Source of the DNA: Bittarella massiliensis (ex Durand et al. 2017)
Lineage (GTDB): Bacteria; Bacillota; Clostridia; Oscillospirales; Ruminococcaceae
NCBI RefSeq assembly: GCF_001486165.1
Contig: NZ_LN908976.1
Location: 248,071-312,070 of the forward strand
Direction of reading: 5' to 3'
DNA: 64,000 nucleotides
This document shows, one piece after another, positions 15,932 through 24,151 of the stretch. The notes under the pieces are model-generated. The model was given only the letters and a program-made list of their open reading frames with translations. It ran no database searches and was not told the origin of the DNA. The position numbers and the translations under genes were made by a program. Position 1 is the first letter of the stretch, and each line of letters starts with the position of its first letter.

Positions 15932-17866
15932 ATGCGCTGGGACATCGCGCCGGAGTGCGTTTCGGCAGTCATACTGCTCATCATCTGGGGGTACTCCCGT
16001 CGGGGCAGTCCACTGCCCAGCTTGAAAAACCGGGTGTTTCAGGGCTGCCTGATCATCACCTTTTTGGCGGTCTCCACCAACATCCTCTCCACCCTGCTGC
16101 TGATGCGCCCCGGCCTGGCCCCCCAGTGGCTGGTCTGGGGGGTGACCACCCTCTACTTCATCTGCACCCCTCTGATGGGGCTGGCCTATTTTCTCTACTC
16201 GGCCGCCATCCTCTGCAAGGGGCAGCCCATGCTGCGCTGGGTCTTTGCCGGGGGGATCACCCTCGGCGCCCTCTACGCCCTGCTGGCCCTGGCCGACCCC
16301 CTCACCGGCAAGCTCTTCTCCATCACCCCCGAAGGCGGCTACCGGCAGGGGGAGTGGATCGCCCTGACCTACCTGCTCTTTTACGCCTACTGCGCCGCCA
16401 GTATCCTGCTGGTGCTGCGCTTTCGGCACTCGGTGGAGCGCTCGACGAGGACCATCCTCCTCTCCTTTCCGGCGGTGGCCCTCGTCGTCATCCTGGTGCA
16501 GCAGTTTTCCCCCACCGTCATCCTCTCGGGCTCGGCGGCGACCTGCGCCCTGCTCATCATCTACCTGCACCTGCAGAACAAGCAGATGTCTCTGGACTCC
16601 CTCACCGGCGCACCCAACCGGCAGGAACTGGTCAACCTCATCGACCTGCTCCTCTTTGAAAAGCGGCTGCCCACCTTCACGGTGGCGGTCCTCTCCCTGC
16701 GGGACTTCAAGCAGATCAACAGCCGCTTCGGCCAGTCGGTGGGGGACCTCTTTCTAAAAGAGGTCTGCGGTTGGCTGCGGCAGCTGGCGGGGGAGAAAAA
16801 CGTCTTTCGCTTCGGCGGGGACGAGTTTGCCGTCCTCATCCGCGACGGCGGGCGGGCGCAGGTGGGCCGGGTGCTGGGGGCCATCCGGGAGCGGATGGCC
16901 CTGCCCTGGCGGGCGGGCAACTACCTGCGCCCCCTGCCCTGGGCCATGGGGGTGGTGCAGTACCCCAGCAGCGCCGACACCGGCGAGGGGCTGGCCGGTG
17001 GGGTCGCCTACGCCGTCTCCCAGGCCAAGCGCCGGCCCGGCCGCAACATCTGCTACTGCGGGCCCGCCATGCTGGGGGAGATCCGCCGCCGGGAGCAGGT
17101 GCTGCAAGCGGTGAAGCGGGCCTGTTCCCAGGGCGCCTTCTCCCTGCGCTACCAGCCCATCTACGACGTGTCCAGCGGCCGCTTCCCCTACGCCGAGTCG
17201 CTGATGCGCATCGAGGGCACCCCCGCTGACCCGGTCTCGCCGGCGGAGTTCATCCCCCTGGCCGAGGAGACCGGCGACATTGTGGAGCTGACCTATCAGG
17301 TGTTGGAGCGGGTCTGCCGCTACCTGCTCTCGCTCGGAGAGCGGGGCATCTCGGTGGAGGGGATACACGTCAACTTTTCGGCGGTGATGTTCGGGCAGCC
17401 GGGGGTGGTGGAGCGGGTGCGCCGGATCATCGGGGACAGCGGCGTCCCCTTCTCTCAAATCGTGATCGAGTTCACCGAGACCGCCCTGGCCGAAAAGCCG
17501 GAGCTGGTGGGCGAATTCGCCCGGGAGATGCGGCAGATGGGCATCCGCCTGGGGCTGGACGACTTCGGCACCGGCTACTCCAACCTGAGCTCGGTGCTGG
17601 CCCTCCCCTTCGACACCGTCAAACTGGACAAGAGTCTCGTCTGGGCGGCGGTGGAGCAGGAGAACACCGCCGTCATGGTCCGGGCCCTGACCGAGATCTT
17701 TCACCGCATGGGAATGCGGGTGTTGGCCGAAGGGGTGGAGGACGAGGTGCAAAACCGCTTTGTCCTCGACTGCGGCATCGAGCTGATCCAGGGCTTCCTC
17801 TACGCCCGCCCCCTGACCGGGGAGGAGGCCGCCTCCCTCCTTGCCGCCAAAGTCCCCGCCCGCTAA
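15932..17866 (+). CDS. Membrane GGDEF-EAL protein, probable c-di-GMP phosphodiesterase
   Basis: 644 residues; the ATG at 15932 follows GGAGGGATCGC. About six to seven hydrophobic helices (10-200) form a membrane sensor. GGDEF follows: FGGDEF (near 294) is kept, but the metal-binding Asp of the usual DxDxFK is Ser (SLRDFK), so cyclase activity is doubtful. EAL has Glu (YAESLMR), N (HVNFS), ETAL, LDDFGTGYSN, KLDKS, AEGVED and QGF, all needed for catalysis. No near neighbour shares its strand. An AT-rich promoter region lies at 15830-15900. Confidence 0.88.
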   Translation: MRWDIAPECVSAVILLIIWGYSRRGSPLPSLKNRVFQGCLIITFLAVSTNILSTLLLMRPGLAPQWLVWGVTTLYFICTPLMGLAYFLYSAAILCKGQPMLRWVFAGGITLGALYALLALADPLTGKLFSITPEGGYRQGEWIALTYLLFYAYCAASILLVLRFRHSVERSTRTILLSFPAVALVVILVQQFSPTVILSGSAATCALLIIYLHLQNKQMSLDSLTGAPNRQELVNLIDLLLFEKRLPTFTVAVLSLRDFKQINSRFGQSVGDLFLKEVCGWLRQLAGEKNVFRFGGDEFAVLIRDGGRAQVGRVLGAIRERMALPWRAGNYLRPLPWAMGVVQYPSSADTGEGLAGGVAYAVSQAKRRPGRNICYCGPAMLGEIRRREQVLQAVKRACSQGAFSLRYQPIYDVSSGRFPYAESLMRIEGTPADPVSPAEFIPLAEETGDIVELTYQVLERVCRYLLSLGERGISVEGIHVNFSAVMFGQPGVVERVRRIIGDSGVPFSQIVIEFTETALAEKPELVGEFAREMRQMGIRLGLDDFGTGYSNLSSVLALPFDTVKLDKSLVWAAVEQENTAVMVRALTEIFHRMGMRVLAEGVEDEVQNRFVLDCGIELIQGFLYARPLTGEEAASLLAAKVPAR

Positions 17867-17873
17867 AGACAGA

Positions 17874-17911
17874 GAGCGCCCGCCCCCCTATAAAAGGGGG
17901 GGCGGGCGCTC
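17874..17911. terminator. Bidirectional terminator
   Basis: Roughly 15-bp GC stem around TATAAAA, followed by TTTT on the plus strand, exactly between convergent genes ending at 17866 and 17924. Confidence 0.8.
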
Positions 17912-17923
17912 TTTTCTGCGCGC

Positions 17924-19234
17924 TTACCGGCGGGGCAGCCGTTCCTCCAGGGCCCAGATGGCCCGGGAGCGGCGAAAGAGGAGGCAGGTGCCCACCCCCA
18001 GCGCCGCCAGGAAGAAAAAGAGGAGGGCGGCCCCCGCGCCCTTCCCCTCGCCAAAGAGGAGGTGCAGGGGGCTGCCGGCGGGCTGGGCGGCCATCAGGGG
18101 CTCGCAGACCCCGTCCACCAGGGCGCCCCCAGCCAGATAGCCCAGGGGGATGGTGAAGAACTGCAGGGCATTTCGCACCGAGTAGACCCGACCCTGCATC
18201 TCCACCGGGATGTGCAGCCGCAACAGCACGTCGAGGTTGGCGTTCATGGCGGGGATGCAGAGCCACCCCAGCACCGAGCCCAGGCACCAGACCGGCAGCC
18301 CCCGCCCCAGGGAGAGGAGGAGGTTTTCGGTGCTCATAGAGAAGAGGAGGGCCCCCATGATCACCCGCACCCGGCTTTTGGGGGCCGGGGCGAGGGAGAC
18401 CGCGGCGCTGCCCACCAGGTTGGCAAGCCCCGCACAGGTGTTCACCAGCCCCAGGGCCACCTCCCCTCCCCCGGCCCGGGGGAGGAGGAGGGCGGGCAGG
18501 GCCGCGTTGTACATCGAGGCGGTGAGGTTGATGGCGGCCAGAAAGAGGATGAGGTGGAGCACCCCCCGATTTCGGGCGAGAAAGACGAGCCCCGCCTTTG
18601 CCACCTGCCAGGTCGGCTCCCGCGGGCCCGTCTCGGCGGCGGTGTGGGGGAGCCGGACGGCCAGGCAGAGGGCAGCGGCGGCCACGGCGAAGGTGGAGAG
18701 GTCGACCGCGATCACCGCCCCCAGCCCCCCAAAGGCGAAGATCGCGCTGGCCAGGATGGGGGCGAGCACGGTGACCAGGGAGTTGGAGAGGGCCCGCAGC
18801 CCGCTCACCTGGTGGTACTGCTCCCGGGGGACCAGCAGGCTGACGGCCACGTCGGAGGCGGGCTGCTGAAAGGTGTTCATCAACCCGCTCACGGCGTTGA
18901 GGAGGTAGAGGTGCCCCATGGCCAGCCGCCCGGTGGAGAGGAGGGCGAGGGCGCAGAGGGTGCAGAAGGCCGCCGCACTGTCGCACAGCAGCATGGTCTT
19001 TCGCTTGTCCCAGCGGTCGCTCAGGGCGCCGGAGAAGATGCTCAGCGCCACATAGGGGGCGTAGGAGCAGACCGAGAGCAGGCCGGTGGAGAGGGCCGAG
19101 CCCCACTGCTGGTAGGACCAGACCACCAGGGCGAAACTGGTCATGGCGCTGCCCAGGGCCGAGAGGGATTGGGTGGACCAGAGGACGAAAAAGGGCCTCA
19201 GGCCGCGATAGCGGGCTTTGATTTTTGAAAACAC
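17924..19234 (-). CDS. MFS exporter (MFS_3/macrolide-efflux-like)
   Basis: 436 residues, 12 predicted helices. The intracellular loop GALSDRWDKRKTMLL is the MFS A-motif, and RPFFVLWSTQSLSALGSAMTSFAL is typical of the enterobactin/macrolide exporter branch. The GTG at 19234 follows AAGGAG; an alternative start is 54 bases upstream. Probable drug or siderophore efflux; substrate not predictable. Confidence 0.82.
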   Translation of the reverse strand: MFSKIKARYRGLRPFFVLWSTQSLSALGSAMTSFALVVWSYQQWGSALSTGLLSVCSYAPYVALSIFSGALSDRWDKRKTMLLCDSAAAFCTLCALALLSTGRLAMGHLYLLNAVSGLMNTFQQPASDVAVSLLVPREQYHQVSGLRALSNSLVTVLAPILASAIFAFGGLGAVIAVDLSTFAVAAAALCLAVRLPHTAAETGPREPTWQVAKAGLVFLARNRGVLHLILFLAAINLTASMYNAALPALLLPRAGGGEVALGLVNTCAGLANLVGSAAVSLAPAPKSRVRVIMGALLFSMSTENLLLSLGRGLPVWCLGSVLGWLCIPAMNANLDVLLRLHIPVEMQGRVYSVRNALQFFTIPLGYLAGGALVDGVCEPLMAAQPAGSPLHLLFGEGKGAGAALLFFFLAALGVGTCLLFRRSRAIWALEERLPRR

Positions 19235-19342
19235 GATGGACTTTGCTCCTTTGTTTGGATTTCCGGCCGGGCCGGATGGCTGTTCCAAACGCGCAAAATC
19301 CCTCTGTCGGGCGAAAAGCGTATCTTTACTACTTAATGATTT

Positions 19343-19384
19343 GCTCCGCGCAGCGCCGCCCGACTAGCGGACCTTGCGCGGAGC
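19343..19384. other. Inverted repeat in the MFS-CDF divergent gap
   Basis: Ten-base perfect arms GCTCCGCGCA (19343-19352) and TGCGCGGAGC (19375-19384) in the 324-bp space between the divergent MFS and CDF genes. It could be a leader hairpin or an operator. Nothing else recognisable is in the gap. Confidence 0.4.
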
Positions 19385-19558
19385 TCCCTCAATGCAAAGG
19401 CGCAAAGCCGGCGCCCCCTCTCTCAAGAAATTTCCTCTATCGTACCGCCCCCCTCCCCCCTTTGTCAACCATGGCGGGGGCGGCGCATAAGCTAGGGGGC
19501 ACGGCGCCGCCCTTCCGGCAAAGAGGGGCGGCGCCGCAGGATAAGGGAGGGGATCGCC

Positions 19559-20620
19559 GTGAGAGAGGCGGACGAGGACCGGCGGGTGGCCATGCGGGTG
19601 TCGGGGGTGAGCATTGCGGTCAACCTGGCGCTGACGGCCTTCAAGTTGGCGGCGGGGCTGTTGGCCCGCTCGGGGGCGATGGTGTCCGACGCGGTCCACT
19701 CCGCCTCCGACGTCTTCAGCACCCTGGTGGTGATGGGGGGCATCAACCTGGCCGCCCGGCAGCCCGACCAGGACCACCCCTACGGCCACGAGCGGCTGGA
19801 GTGCGTGGCCGCCATCCTGCTGGCGGTGATTTTGGCGGCCACCGGGGCGGCCATCGGCGCCCAGGGGATCGCCCAGATGTGCAGCGGGGGGAAGGCGTTG
19901 GCAGCGCCGGGGGCGCTGGCCCTGACGGCGGCGGCCGTCTCCATCGCGGTGAAGGAGTGGATGTTTCGCTACACCCGAAAGGCGGCCCGGCGGGTGCACT
20001 CGGGGGCGCTGATGGCCGACGCCTGGCACCACCGCTCCGACGCCCTCTCCTCGGTGGGGGCCTTTGTGGGCATTTTGGGGGCCCGGCTGGGGTGGCCGAT
20101 CCTCGATCCCCTGGCCAGCGCCGTCATCTCCCTCTTCATCTGCAAGGCGGCCCTGGACATCTTTCGCGACGCGGTGGACAAGATGGTGGACAAAGCCTGC
20201 GACGCCCGGACGGTGCAGGCCATTGCCGCGGCCGTCCGCGCCCAGGAGGGGGTGGCGGGGCTAGACGAGATGCGCACCCGGCAGTTTGGGGCCCGGGCCT
20301 ATGTGGACATGGAGATCGCGGTGGACGGCCGCCTCTCCCTCGAGGCCGCCCACCAAATCGCCGAGGGGGTGCACCGGGCCGTCGAGGCGGGGTTCCCCCA
20401 GGTCAAACACTGCATGGTGCATGTCAACCCCGCCCGCCCAGGGGGCAAGGCGGGGCCGGGAGAAGGAGACGCGATTTCAGAGAGGGCGGCCCCGTTGAAG
20501 GCGACCCTTCCGGCTGCCTGCGGACAGCTGGAACAAACACCCGGTCCCCAGGGGGAATCAAGGCAGGTGTCCTTGCAGCGCTCCCCGGTCGCCCGCAACA
20601 GGGCGGGGGCCGGCCGGTGA
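19559..20620 (+). CDS. Cation diffusion facilitator (metal exporter)
   Basis: 353 residues with a GTG start after GGGAGGGGATC. Six helices. Metal-site motifs: SDAVHSASDVFS in helix 2, HPYGHERLE, and DAWHHRSDALSS in helix 5. The C-terminal dimerisation domain ends KHCMVHVNPA near residue 295. A further 55 residues of low complexity follow the conserved domain. Expected to export Mn, Zn or Fe by proton exchange. Confidence 0.88.
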   Translation: MREADEDRRVAMRVSGVSIAVNLALTAFKLAAGLLARSGAMVSDAVHSASDVFSTLVVMGGINLAARQPDQDHPYGHERLECVAAILLAVILAATGAAIGAQGIAQMCSGGKALAAPGALALTAAAVSIAVKEWMFRYTRKAARRVHSGALMADAWHHRSDALSSVGAFVGILGARLGWPILDPLASAVISLFICKAALDIFRDAVDKMVDKACDARTVQAIAAAVRAQEGVAGLDEMRTRQFGARAYVDMEIAVDGRLSLEAAHQIAEGVHRAVEAGFPQVKHCMVHVNPARPGGKAGPGEGDAISERAAPLKATLPAACGQLEQTPGPQGESRQVSLQRSPVARNRAGAGR

Positions 20621-20884
20621 CAGCTCCCGGCCCCCTCGGGCCAGGGCGGCCTGCCCTCCCCGGAACAGGGCCGCTCCCGTCGGCATCTCCCACAGCGCCG
20701 CACCCTACCGCCCTGTCCGCGCCGTTGGGGCCGGGCAGTGAAGGGCGCGGCAGAGGGACGGCGCCGCCGGCCACCCTGGACCCCGTCGGCCTCCGCCCGG
20801 GGAGAAGGGCGCGGGGCAAAAAGACCCCCTTTCTCCTGCAAAATGGCGGCAAAATGTCGCCTCCCCCCCCTTCGGCCGACAAAA

Positions 20885-20920
20885 GGGGAGCAACCTGCCC
20901 CTCAGGGCAAATTGCTCCCC
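20885..20920 (-). terminator. Terminator of the DUF4317 gene
   Basis: GGGGAGCAA/TTGCTCCCC with an inner GCCC/GGGC stem, then TTTT on the minus strand, 46 bases past the DUF4317 stop. The remaining 20621-20965 sequence is GC rich and shows no gene. Confidence 0.7.
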
Positions 20921-20965
20921 TGCAAACCGAATCGCCGCGGAGCCCCCCCTGCCGGGGCCAAGAAA

Positions 20966-22096
20966 TCAGGAGATGTGGATGTCGATCCCGTTGACCTGTA
21001 CCCCCTCCTCGGCGCGGATGAGGATGTAGCGGACGCCGTCGATGACCCGGGTCTCCACCAGATCCCCCCGCTCGGGGTTCACCTTGACGGTGACGTCGGG
21101 GGTGGCGACCTCCAGCGCCCGGGCGTTGACCAGGTTGCGGGGGCTCAAATCCAAATCGGGGCCAAAGGCCTCGTCGTAGCGCTGGGTAAAGGTGCTCAAC
21201 CGCTCCTCCGGCACCCCGCAGCCCTCCAGCACCCGCTTGACGGCGTACTTGGAGACGGCCAGGGGCTCCTCCTCTTTGCGCTCCTTGTGCGCCTCGATCA
21301 TCTCGGTGAGCTGGCCCTCCACCGCCTGCACCACCTCCAGGCTGCAGTCCTCGCCCAGGCTCTCCCCCAAAAGGGACTGAAAGGTCTCCTTCTGCTCGGC
21401 GGCGGGCATGGGGATCTCCCGGTTGAAGACGGCGTCGGCAAACTCCTGGTGGTTTTCGGCGGGGTTGCGGGTGTAGTAGAGGGCGCTGTAAATGTTGGCG
21501 CTGCGGCTGTCAAAGGCGGGGAAGAGAAAGCCCAGCTCGGGGGGCGAGACCAGCCAGTCCGCCGGCCGGTTGGAGAGCTTGTTCTCGTAGATGAAATAGC
21601 TCAGGGCAGGGGTGGTGAGCTTGACCGGGCAGATGCTGCAGAGAAAATAGGTGTAGACCTGGTCGGAGGCGTCGTCCTGCCGGCCCCCGTCGGCCGAGCG
21701 GTAGGGGACGTCGTAGGTCTCGTGGGCCAGGAGGATGAGGTAGCTGCCCTCCATCGACAGGGAGGCGATGACCTTCTGCAAAAAGGCCTGCACCGCCTCC
21801 TCGTCCCCCAGACCGGAACTGCGCAGGGACATGAGCAGCCGGTGCTCCTCGCTGTCCACCACCTGCTGGGTGGCGAACTCCACATCAAAGAGGTTGCGGC
21901 CCTGGGCCCCCGAGAGGGTGCGCTTGAGGGTGGCGAGGATCTTCTCCGCCTCCTCCTCGCTCATCATCGAGAGGGGCTGGTCAAACTGGGAGACGATCTC
22001 CCGCTTCTCGTTGACATAGCAGCCCCGCAGGTGGGTGATGTTGGTTTTTTCCGGCCGGTAGCGGCGGCGGATCTCGGCGATTTCCCGTTCGGTCAT
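20966..22096 (-). CDS. DUF4317 protein
   Basis: 376 residues from the ATG at 22096. The N-terminus TEREIAEIRRRYRPEKTNIT and GCYVNEKREIVSQF is the DUF4317 signature seen across Clostridia. No membrane helices or known catalytic motif. The C-terminus forms a small beta-rich unit (VTVKVNPERGDLVETRVIDG). Function unknown. Confidence 0.85.
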   Translation of the reverse strand: MTEREIAEIRRRYRPEKTNITHLRGCYVNEKREIVSQFDQPLSMMSEEEAEKILATLKRTLSGAQGRNLFDVEFATQQVVDSEEHRLLMSLRSSGLGDEEAVQAFLQKVIASLSMEGSYLILLAHETYDVPYRSADGGRQDDASDQVYTYFLCSICPVKLTTPALSYFIYENKLSNRPADWLVSPPELGFLFPAFDSRSANIYSALYYTRNPAENHQEFADAVFNREIPMPAAEQKETFQSLLGESLGEDCSLEVVQAVEGQLTEMIEAHKERKEEEPLAVSKYAVKRVLEGCGVPEERLSTFTQRYDEAFGPDLDLSPRNLVNARALEVATPDVTVKVNPERGDLVETRVIDGVRYILIRAEEGVQVNGIDIHIS

Positions 22097-22218
22097 GGCA
22101 AATTCTCTTCCTTTCGCTCTGTCCGGGGCGGGGGCGATACACCCCCGGGCCCCCTCTGCAATATCCTGTAAAAAGGGCGTCCCCCTTCCGGCGGCGCCCA
22201 ACATTCTGTGGGAGTGAT

Positions 22219-22665
22219 GTGACTGTGAAAAACATCATCTGCAATTCGCGCTGGTGCCCCGGACCCGACGGCGGCCCCCTCTACTTTTCGGGGAGCGGGG
22301 CGACCTACGACAACCTCTGCGTCTGCGGCTACCGCACCTGCACCACCACCCTGCCCGAGGGCGGCAGCGGCTACGACCAGTACGACCCCGCCATCCCGGT
22401 GCGGGGACAGCAGGCCATCACCTGGGGGTATGTGCTGCGGGTGGTGGAGGCCCAGGACATCCGCCTGGCGGCCGAGTTCTGCGGCCCCAACGGGCAAACC
22501 GAGCGGCGGGAGGAGGTCATCACCTGCCGGGTCTGCTACTGCTTTAGCCGGCAGATGGCGACCTTCTCCATCCCCGATTGGGCCGAGACGGTGCGCCTTT
22601 CCCTCCACTTTGCGGGAAAGACCACCGCCTGCACCTACTACGCCCCCGCGGCCTATTTCTGCTAA
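22219..22665 (+). CDS. Uncharacterised Cys-rich protein
   Basis: 148 residues, GTG start (GGGAG upstream; an in-frame GTG two codons later is also possible). It has about nine cysteines, including NLCVCGYRTC and ITCRVCYCF, and ends FAGKTTACTYYAP. No signal peptide. The beta-rich pattern suggests a compact, possibly metal-binding domain. I do not recognise the family. Confidence 0.6.
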   Translation: MTVKNIICNSRWCPGPDGGPLYFSGSGATYDNLCVCGYRTCTTTLPEGGSGYDQYDPAIPVRGQQAITWGYVLRVVEAQDIRLAAEFCGPNGQTERREEVITCRVCYCFSRQMATFSIPDWAETVRLSLHFAGKTTACTYYAPAAYFC

Positions 22666-22699
22666 AACGGCCGCACAGGGGCGGTCGGGGGCAAAGGAA

Positions 22700-22734
22700 G
22701 GGCCCGGAGCGCACATCGGCTCCCGGCCCTTTTT
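22700..22734 (+). terminator. Terminator of the Cys-rich gene
   Basis: 11-bp stem with one mismatch (22700-22710 with 22719-22729) and a T-tract, ending just before the attachment core. Confidence 0.75.
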
Positions 22735-22737
22735 GGA

Positions 22738-22762
22738 TGGTGCGGGAGATGGGACTTGAACC
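22738..22762. repeat. attL core
   Basis: TGGTGCGGGAGATGGGACTT followed by GAACC, identical to the tRNA-Leu 3' end at 56393-56417. Only this 25-bp tRNA tail exists at the left end. Confidence 0.88.
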
Positions 22763-22875
22763 AGCATGCAGCAAGCTTGATGTTTTCCGAATTGCTCACA
22801 AACGTGATGATTATACCGTTTTTCGCAAAACTGTTCAAGCGGAGTACTTGCCAAAAAAGCAAAAAAGTAAATACA

Positions 22876-22900
22876 AGTGGGTTATAAAGTGGGTTACAAA
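22876..22900. repeat. Possible integrase arm-type sites, left
   Basis: Tandem AGTGGGTTA / AGTGGGTTAC words. The 25-bp block matches 24 of 25 positions at 56324-56348 near attR, in direct orientation. Paired direct repeats close to both att cores fit arm-type integrase binding sites. Confidence 0.5.
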
Positions 22901-23028
22901 TTCGGGCATTTTCCTGCCTCTACCGCCTCTAAAATTTCTGCCATATAGGGCGGGGTCTTGATCCAGTCGCAGAGGAGGTGCCACTCAACTCTCGCTAACT
23001 TAAGTTCTTTTTTCTTATAAGCAAGCAT
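22894..23028 (-). CDS. Small hypothetical phage protein
   Basis: 44 residues beginning MLAYKKKELKLARVEW and continuing HLLCDWIKTPPYMAE. Composition looks protein-like (amphipathic, Trp/Leu rich), but no strong ribosome site is seen. It overlaps the putative arm sites at its 3' end. It could be the remnant of a longer gene cut by integration. Confidence 0.35.
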   Translation of the reverse strand: MLAYKKKELKLARVEWHLLCDWIKTPPYMAEILEAVEAGKCPNL

Positions 23029-23155
23029 CAGACTTTAAGAAAAATAATGGGGTGCTATTTTGATTTTATTTCCCGTAAAATGGTGTAAAATAGCAAAAAC
23101 AGCATTAAAACGGCTCTAAAACGAGCTTTCAAACACCCATTACCTATTTTGACGT

Positions 23156-23184
23156 TTTACACCATGCGGAAGATGGTATATTAT
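23156..23184 (+). promoter_or_regulatory. Promoter of the CptIN-type locus
   Basis: TTTACA (23156-23161), 17 bp, TATTAT (23179-23184). Transcription would begin near 23191, about 30 bases before the antitoxin repeats. Confidence 0.7.
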
Positions 23185-23221
23185 ATAGGCAGAGAGATAG
23201 GCCCCACCGCCGTCCTCTGTG

Positions 23222-23313
23222 TGTCGCGTGTCAGCAGCGACTCATAAGTGTCTGACGTGCTTTAGATTGTCGCGTGCCAGCAGCGACTCATAAGTGTCTG
23301 GCTTGAAAGGTGC
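23222..23313 (+). ncRNA. cptI: CptI-type RNA antitoxin, two 46-nt repeats
   Basis: Two tandem units of 46 bases (23222-23267, 23268-23313), nearly identical over the first 35 positions. Each can fold as an H-type pseudoknot: stem 1 TCGC/GCGA and stem 2 GTCAG/CTGAC. Unit 2 changes stem 2 to GCCAG/CTGGC, a compensatory pair. Type III antitoxins are such repeats, cut by the cognate toxin into units that inhibit it. Promoter upstream, terminator and toxin gene downstream: the classic layout. Confidence 0.85.
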
Positions 23314-23340
23314 CCTTCTGAAAAGAAGGGCATTTTCTTT
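23311..23340 (+). terminator. Leaky terminator between antitoxin RNA and toxin gene
   Basis: TGCCCTTCT-GAAA-AGAAGGGCA then TTTTCTTT. In type III systems this terminator keeps antitoxin RNA in excess over toxin mRNA. Confidence 0.85.
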
Positions 23341-23351
23341 AGGGAGGTAAG

Positions 23352-23816
23352 ATGGAACTCGAAGAAAACGGATTGTATGTGATAAAGGACTCTTATTTTT
23401 CTGATTTCAAAGACAAACACCTTATGTTAAACAAACTTGAAAGCCGCCCTTATTTTTATGCTCTAAAAGAATCCGACAATATTTTTTGGATGATCCCACT
23501 TAGCTCCAAGGTAGAGAATTACCGGGCTAAAATCAAAAAATACGAAGCAAAGTTCGGACGCGGAAAATGTGTTTTTTACCATATAGGCAAAATGATGGGA
23601 AAAGAAAGCGTATTTTTAGTAGGGAACACTATTCCCGTTTCACCCAGATATATCAAGCAGGCATATACTGTAAGGGGGATCCCGTATGTCATCGAATCTC
23701 AAGCCCTGCTCAATAATATAAAAAGAAAGCACAAAAAATATCTGACCTTGGTCAAGCAAAAACGACTGCGCCCTAATATAGATATTTTTACTATCCACGA
23801 AAAGCTTCTTCATTGA
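23352..23816 (+). CDS. cptN: Type III toxin, CptN-like endoribonuclease
   Basis: 154 residues; ATG after AGGGAGGTAAG. The N-terminus (ENGLYVIKDSYFSDFKD) and RPYFYALKESDNIFWMIPLSS, then KYEAKFGRGKCVFYHIGKM, follow the CptIN/ToxN-like toxin pattern, including the basic C-terminal region. Such toxins cleave RNA and are held by their repeat RNA. AT-rich codon use differs sharply from host and phage core genes, suggesting a transferred accessory gene. It likely gives plasmid-like addiction or abortive defence to the lysogen. Confidence 0.82.
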   Translation: MELEENGLYVIKDSYFSDFKDKHLMLNKLESRPYFYALKESDNIFWMIPLSSKVENYRAKIKKYEAKFGRGKCVFYHIGKMMGKESVFLVGNTIPVSPRYIKQAYTVRGIPYVIESQALLNNIKRKHKKYLTLVKQKRLRPNIDIFTIHEKLLH

Positions 23817-23841
23817 CTTTTTGAGAAAAATCGCATATAAT
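23813..23841 (+). promoter_or_regulatory. Near-consensus promoter overlapping the toxin stop codon
   Basis: TTGACT (23813-23818), exactly 17 bp, TATAAT (23836-23841). Confidence 0.65.
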
Positions 23842-23847
23842 ATAGAC

Positions 23848-23905
23848 ACCAAGAAAAACTTCATGTTTTGTAAGAGCCGTGGATATGATCCACGGCTCTA
23901 GTTTT
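23848..23905 (+). ncRNA. Candidate ~55-nt transcript between promoter and terminator
   Basis: Starts about seven bases after the TATAAT box and ends in the hairpin-T-tract at 23873-23905. No start codon with a frame worth translating. It may be a small RNA, or simply a promoter firing into the toxin gene's terminator. Confidence 0.4.
23873..23905 (+). terminator. Terminator after the toxin gene
   Basis: 12-bp perfect stem (23873-23884 with 23888-23899), 3-base loop, then AGTTTTTA. Confidence 0.85.
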
Positions 23906-23926
23906 TATAAACAAAAATCGGTATGA

Positions 23927-23957
23927 TTTAACTTGTTGGTAACTTGCTTTACAAAAA
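23927..23957. repeat. Direct repeat block 1
   Basis: TTTAACTTG-TTGG-TAACTTGCT...TACAAAAA. A similar block lies at 24035-24067. Each holds two TAACTTG words 4 bases apart. Unknown role. Confidence 0.5.
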
Positions 23958-24034
23958 AGCTGGCCGCGTTCGAGTGCGCCAATGATACAAGATGTATCCC
24001 CAATCCAGATCCAATACCCCAAATATAGATCAAG

Positions 24035-24067
24035 TTTAACTTGCCAGTAACTTGCTGATGTACAAAA
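24035..24067. repeat. Direct repeat block 2
   Basis: TTTAACTTG-CCAG-TAACTTGCTGATGTACAAAAA, similar to 23927-23957, in the gap between the CptIN and HicAB loci. It could mark a recombination boundary between the two imported cassettes. Confidence 0.5.
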
Positions 24068-24094
24068 ATAGTTGTGGAAAATTCACGAAAGCCC

Positions 24095-24124
24095 TTGACT
24101 ATACGTGCTAATACGTGTTATAAT
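24095..24124 (+). promoter_or_regulatory. hicAB promoter with repeated TACGTG operator words
   Basis: TTGACT (24095-24100), 18 bp, TATAAT (24119-24124). The spacer contains TACGTG twice (10-bp period), a likely HicB operator for autoregulation. Confidence 0.65.
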
Positions 24125-24151
24125 ATGAATACAGTAAGGGAGGGGAAACAA

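Noticed and set aside
23222-23313. CRISPR array
   Set aside because: The 46-bp units are contiguous with no spacers, fold as pseudoknots and precede a toxin gene.
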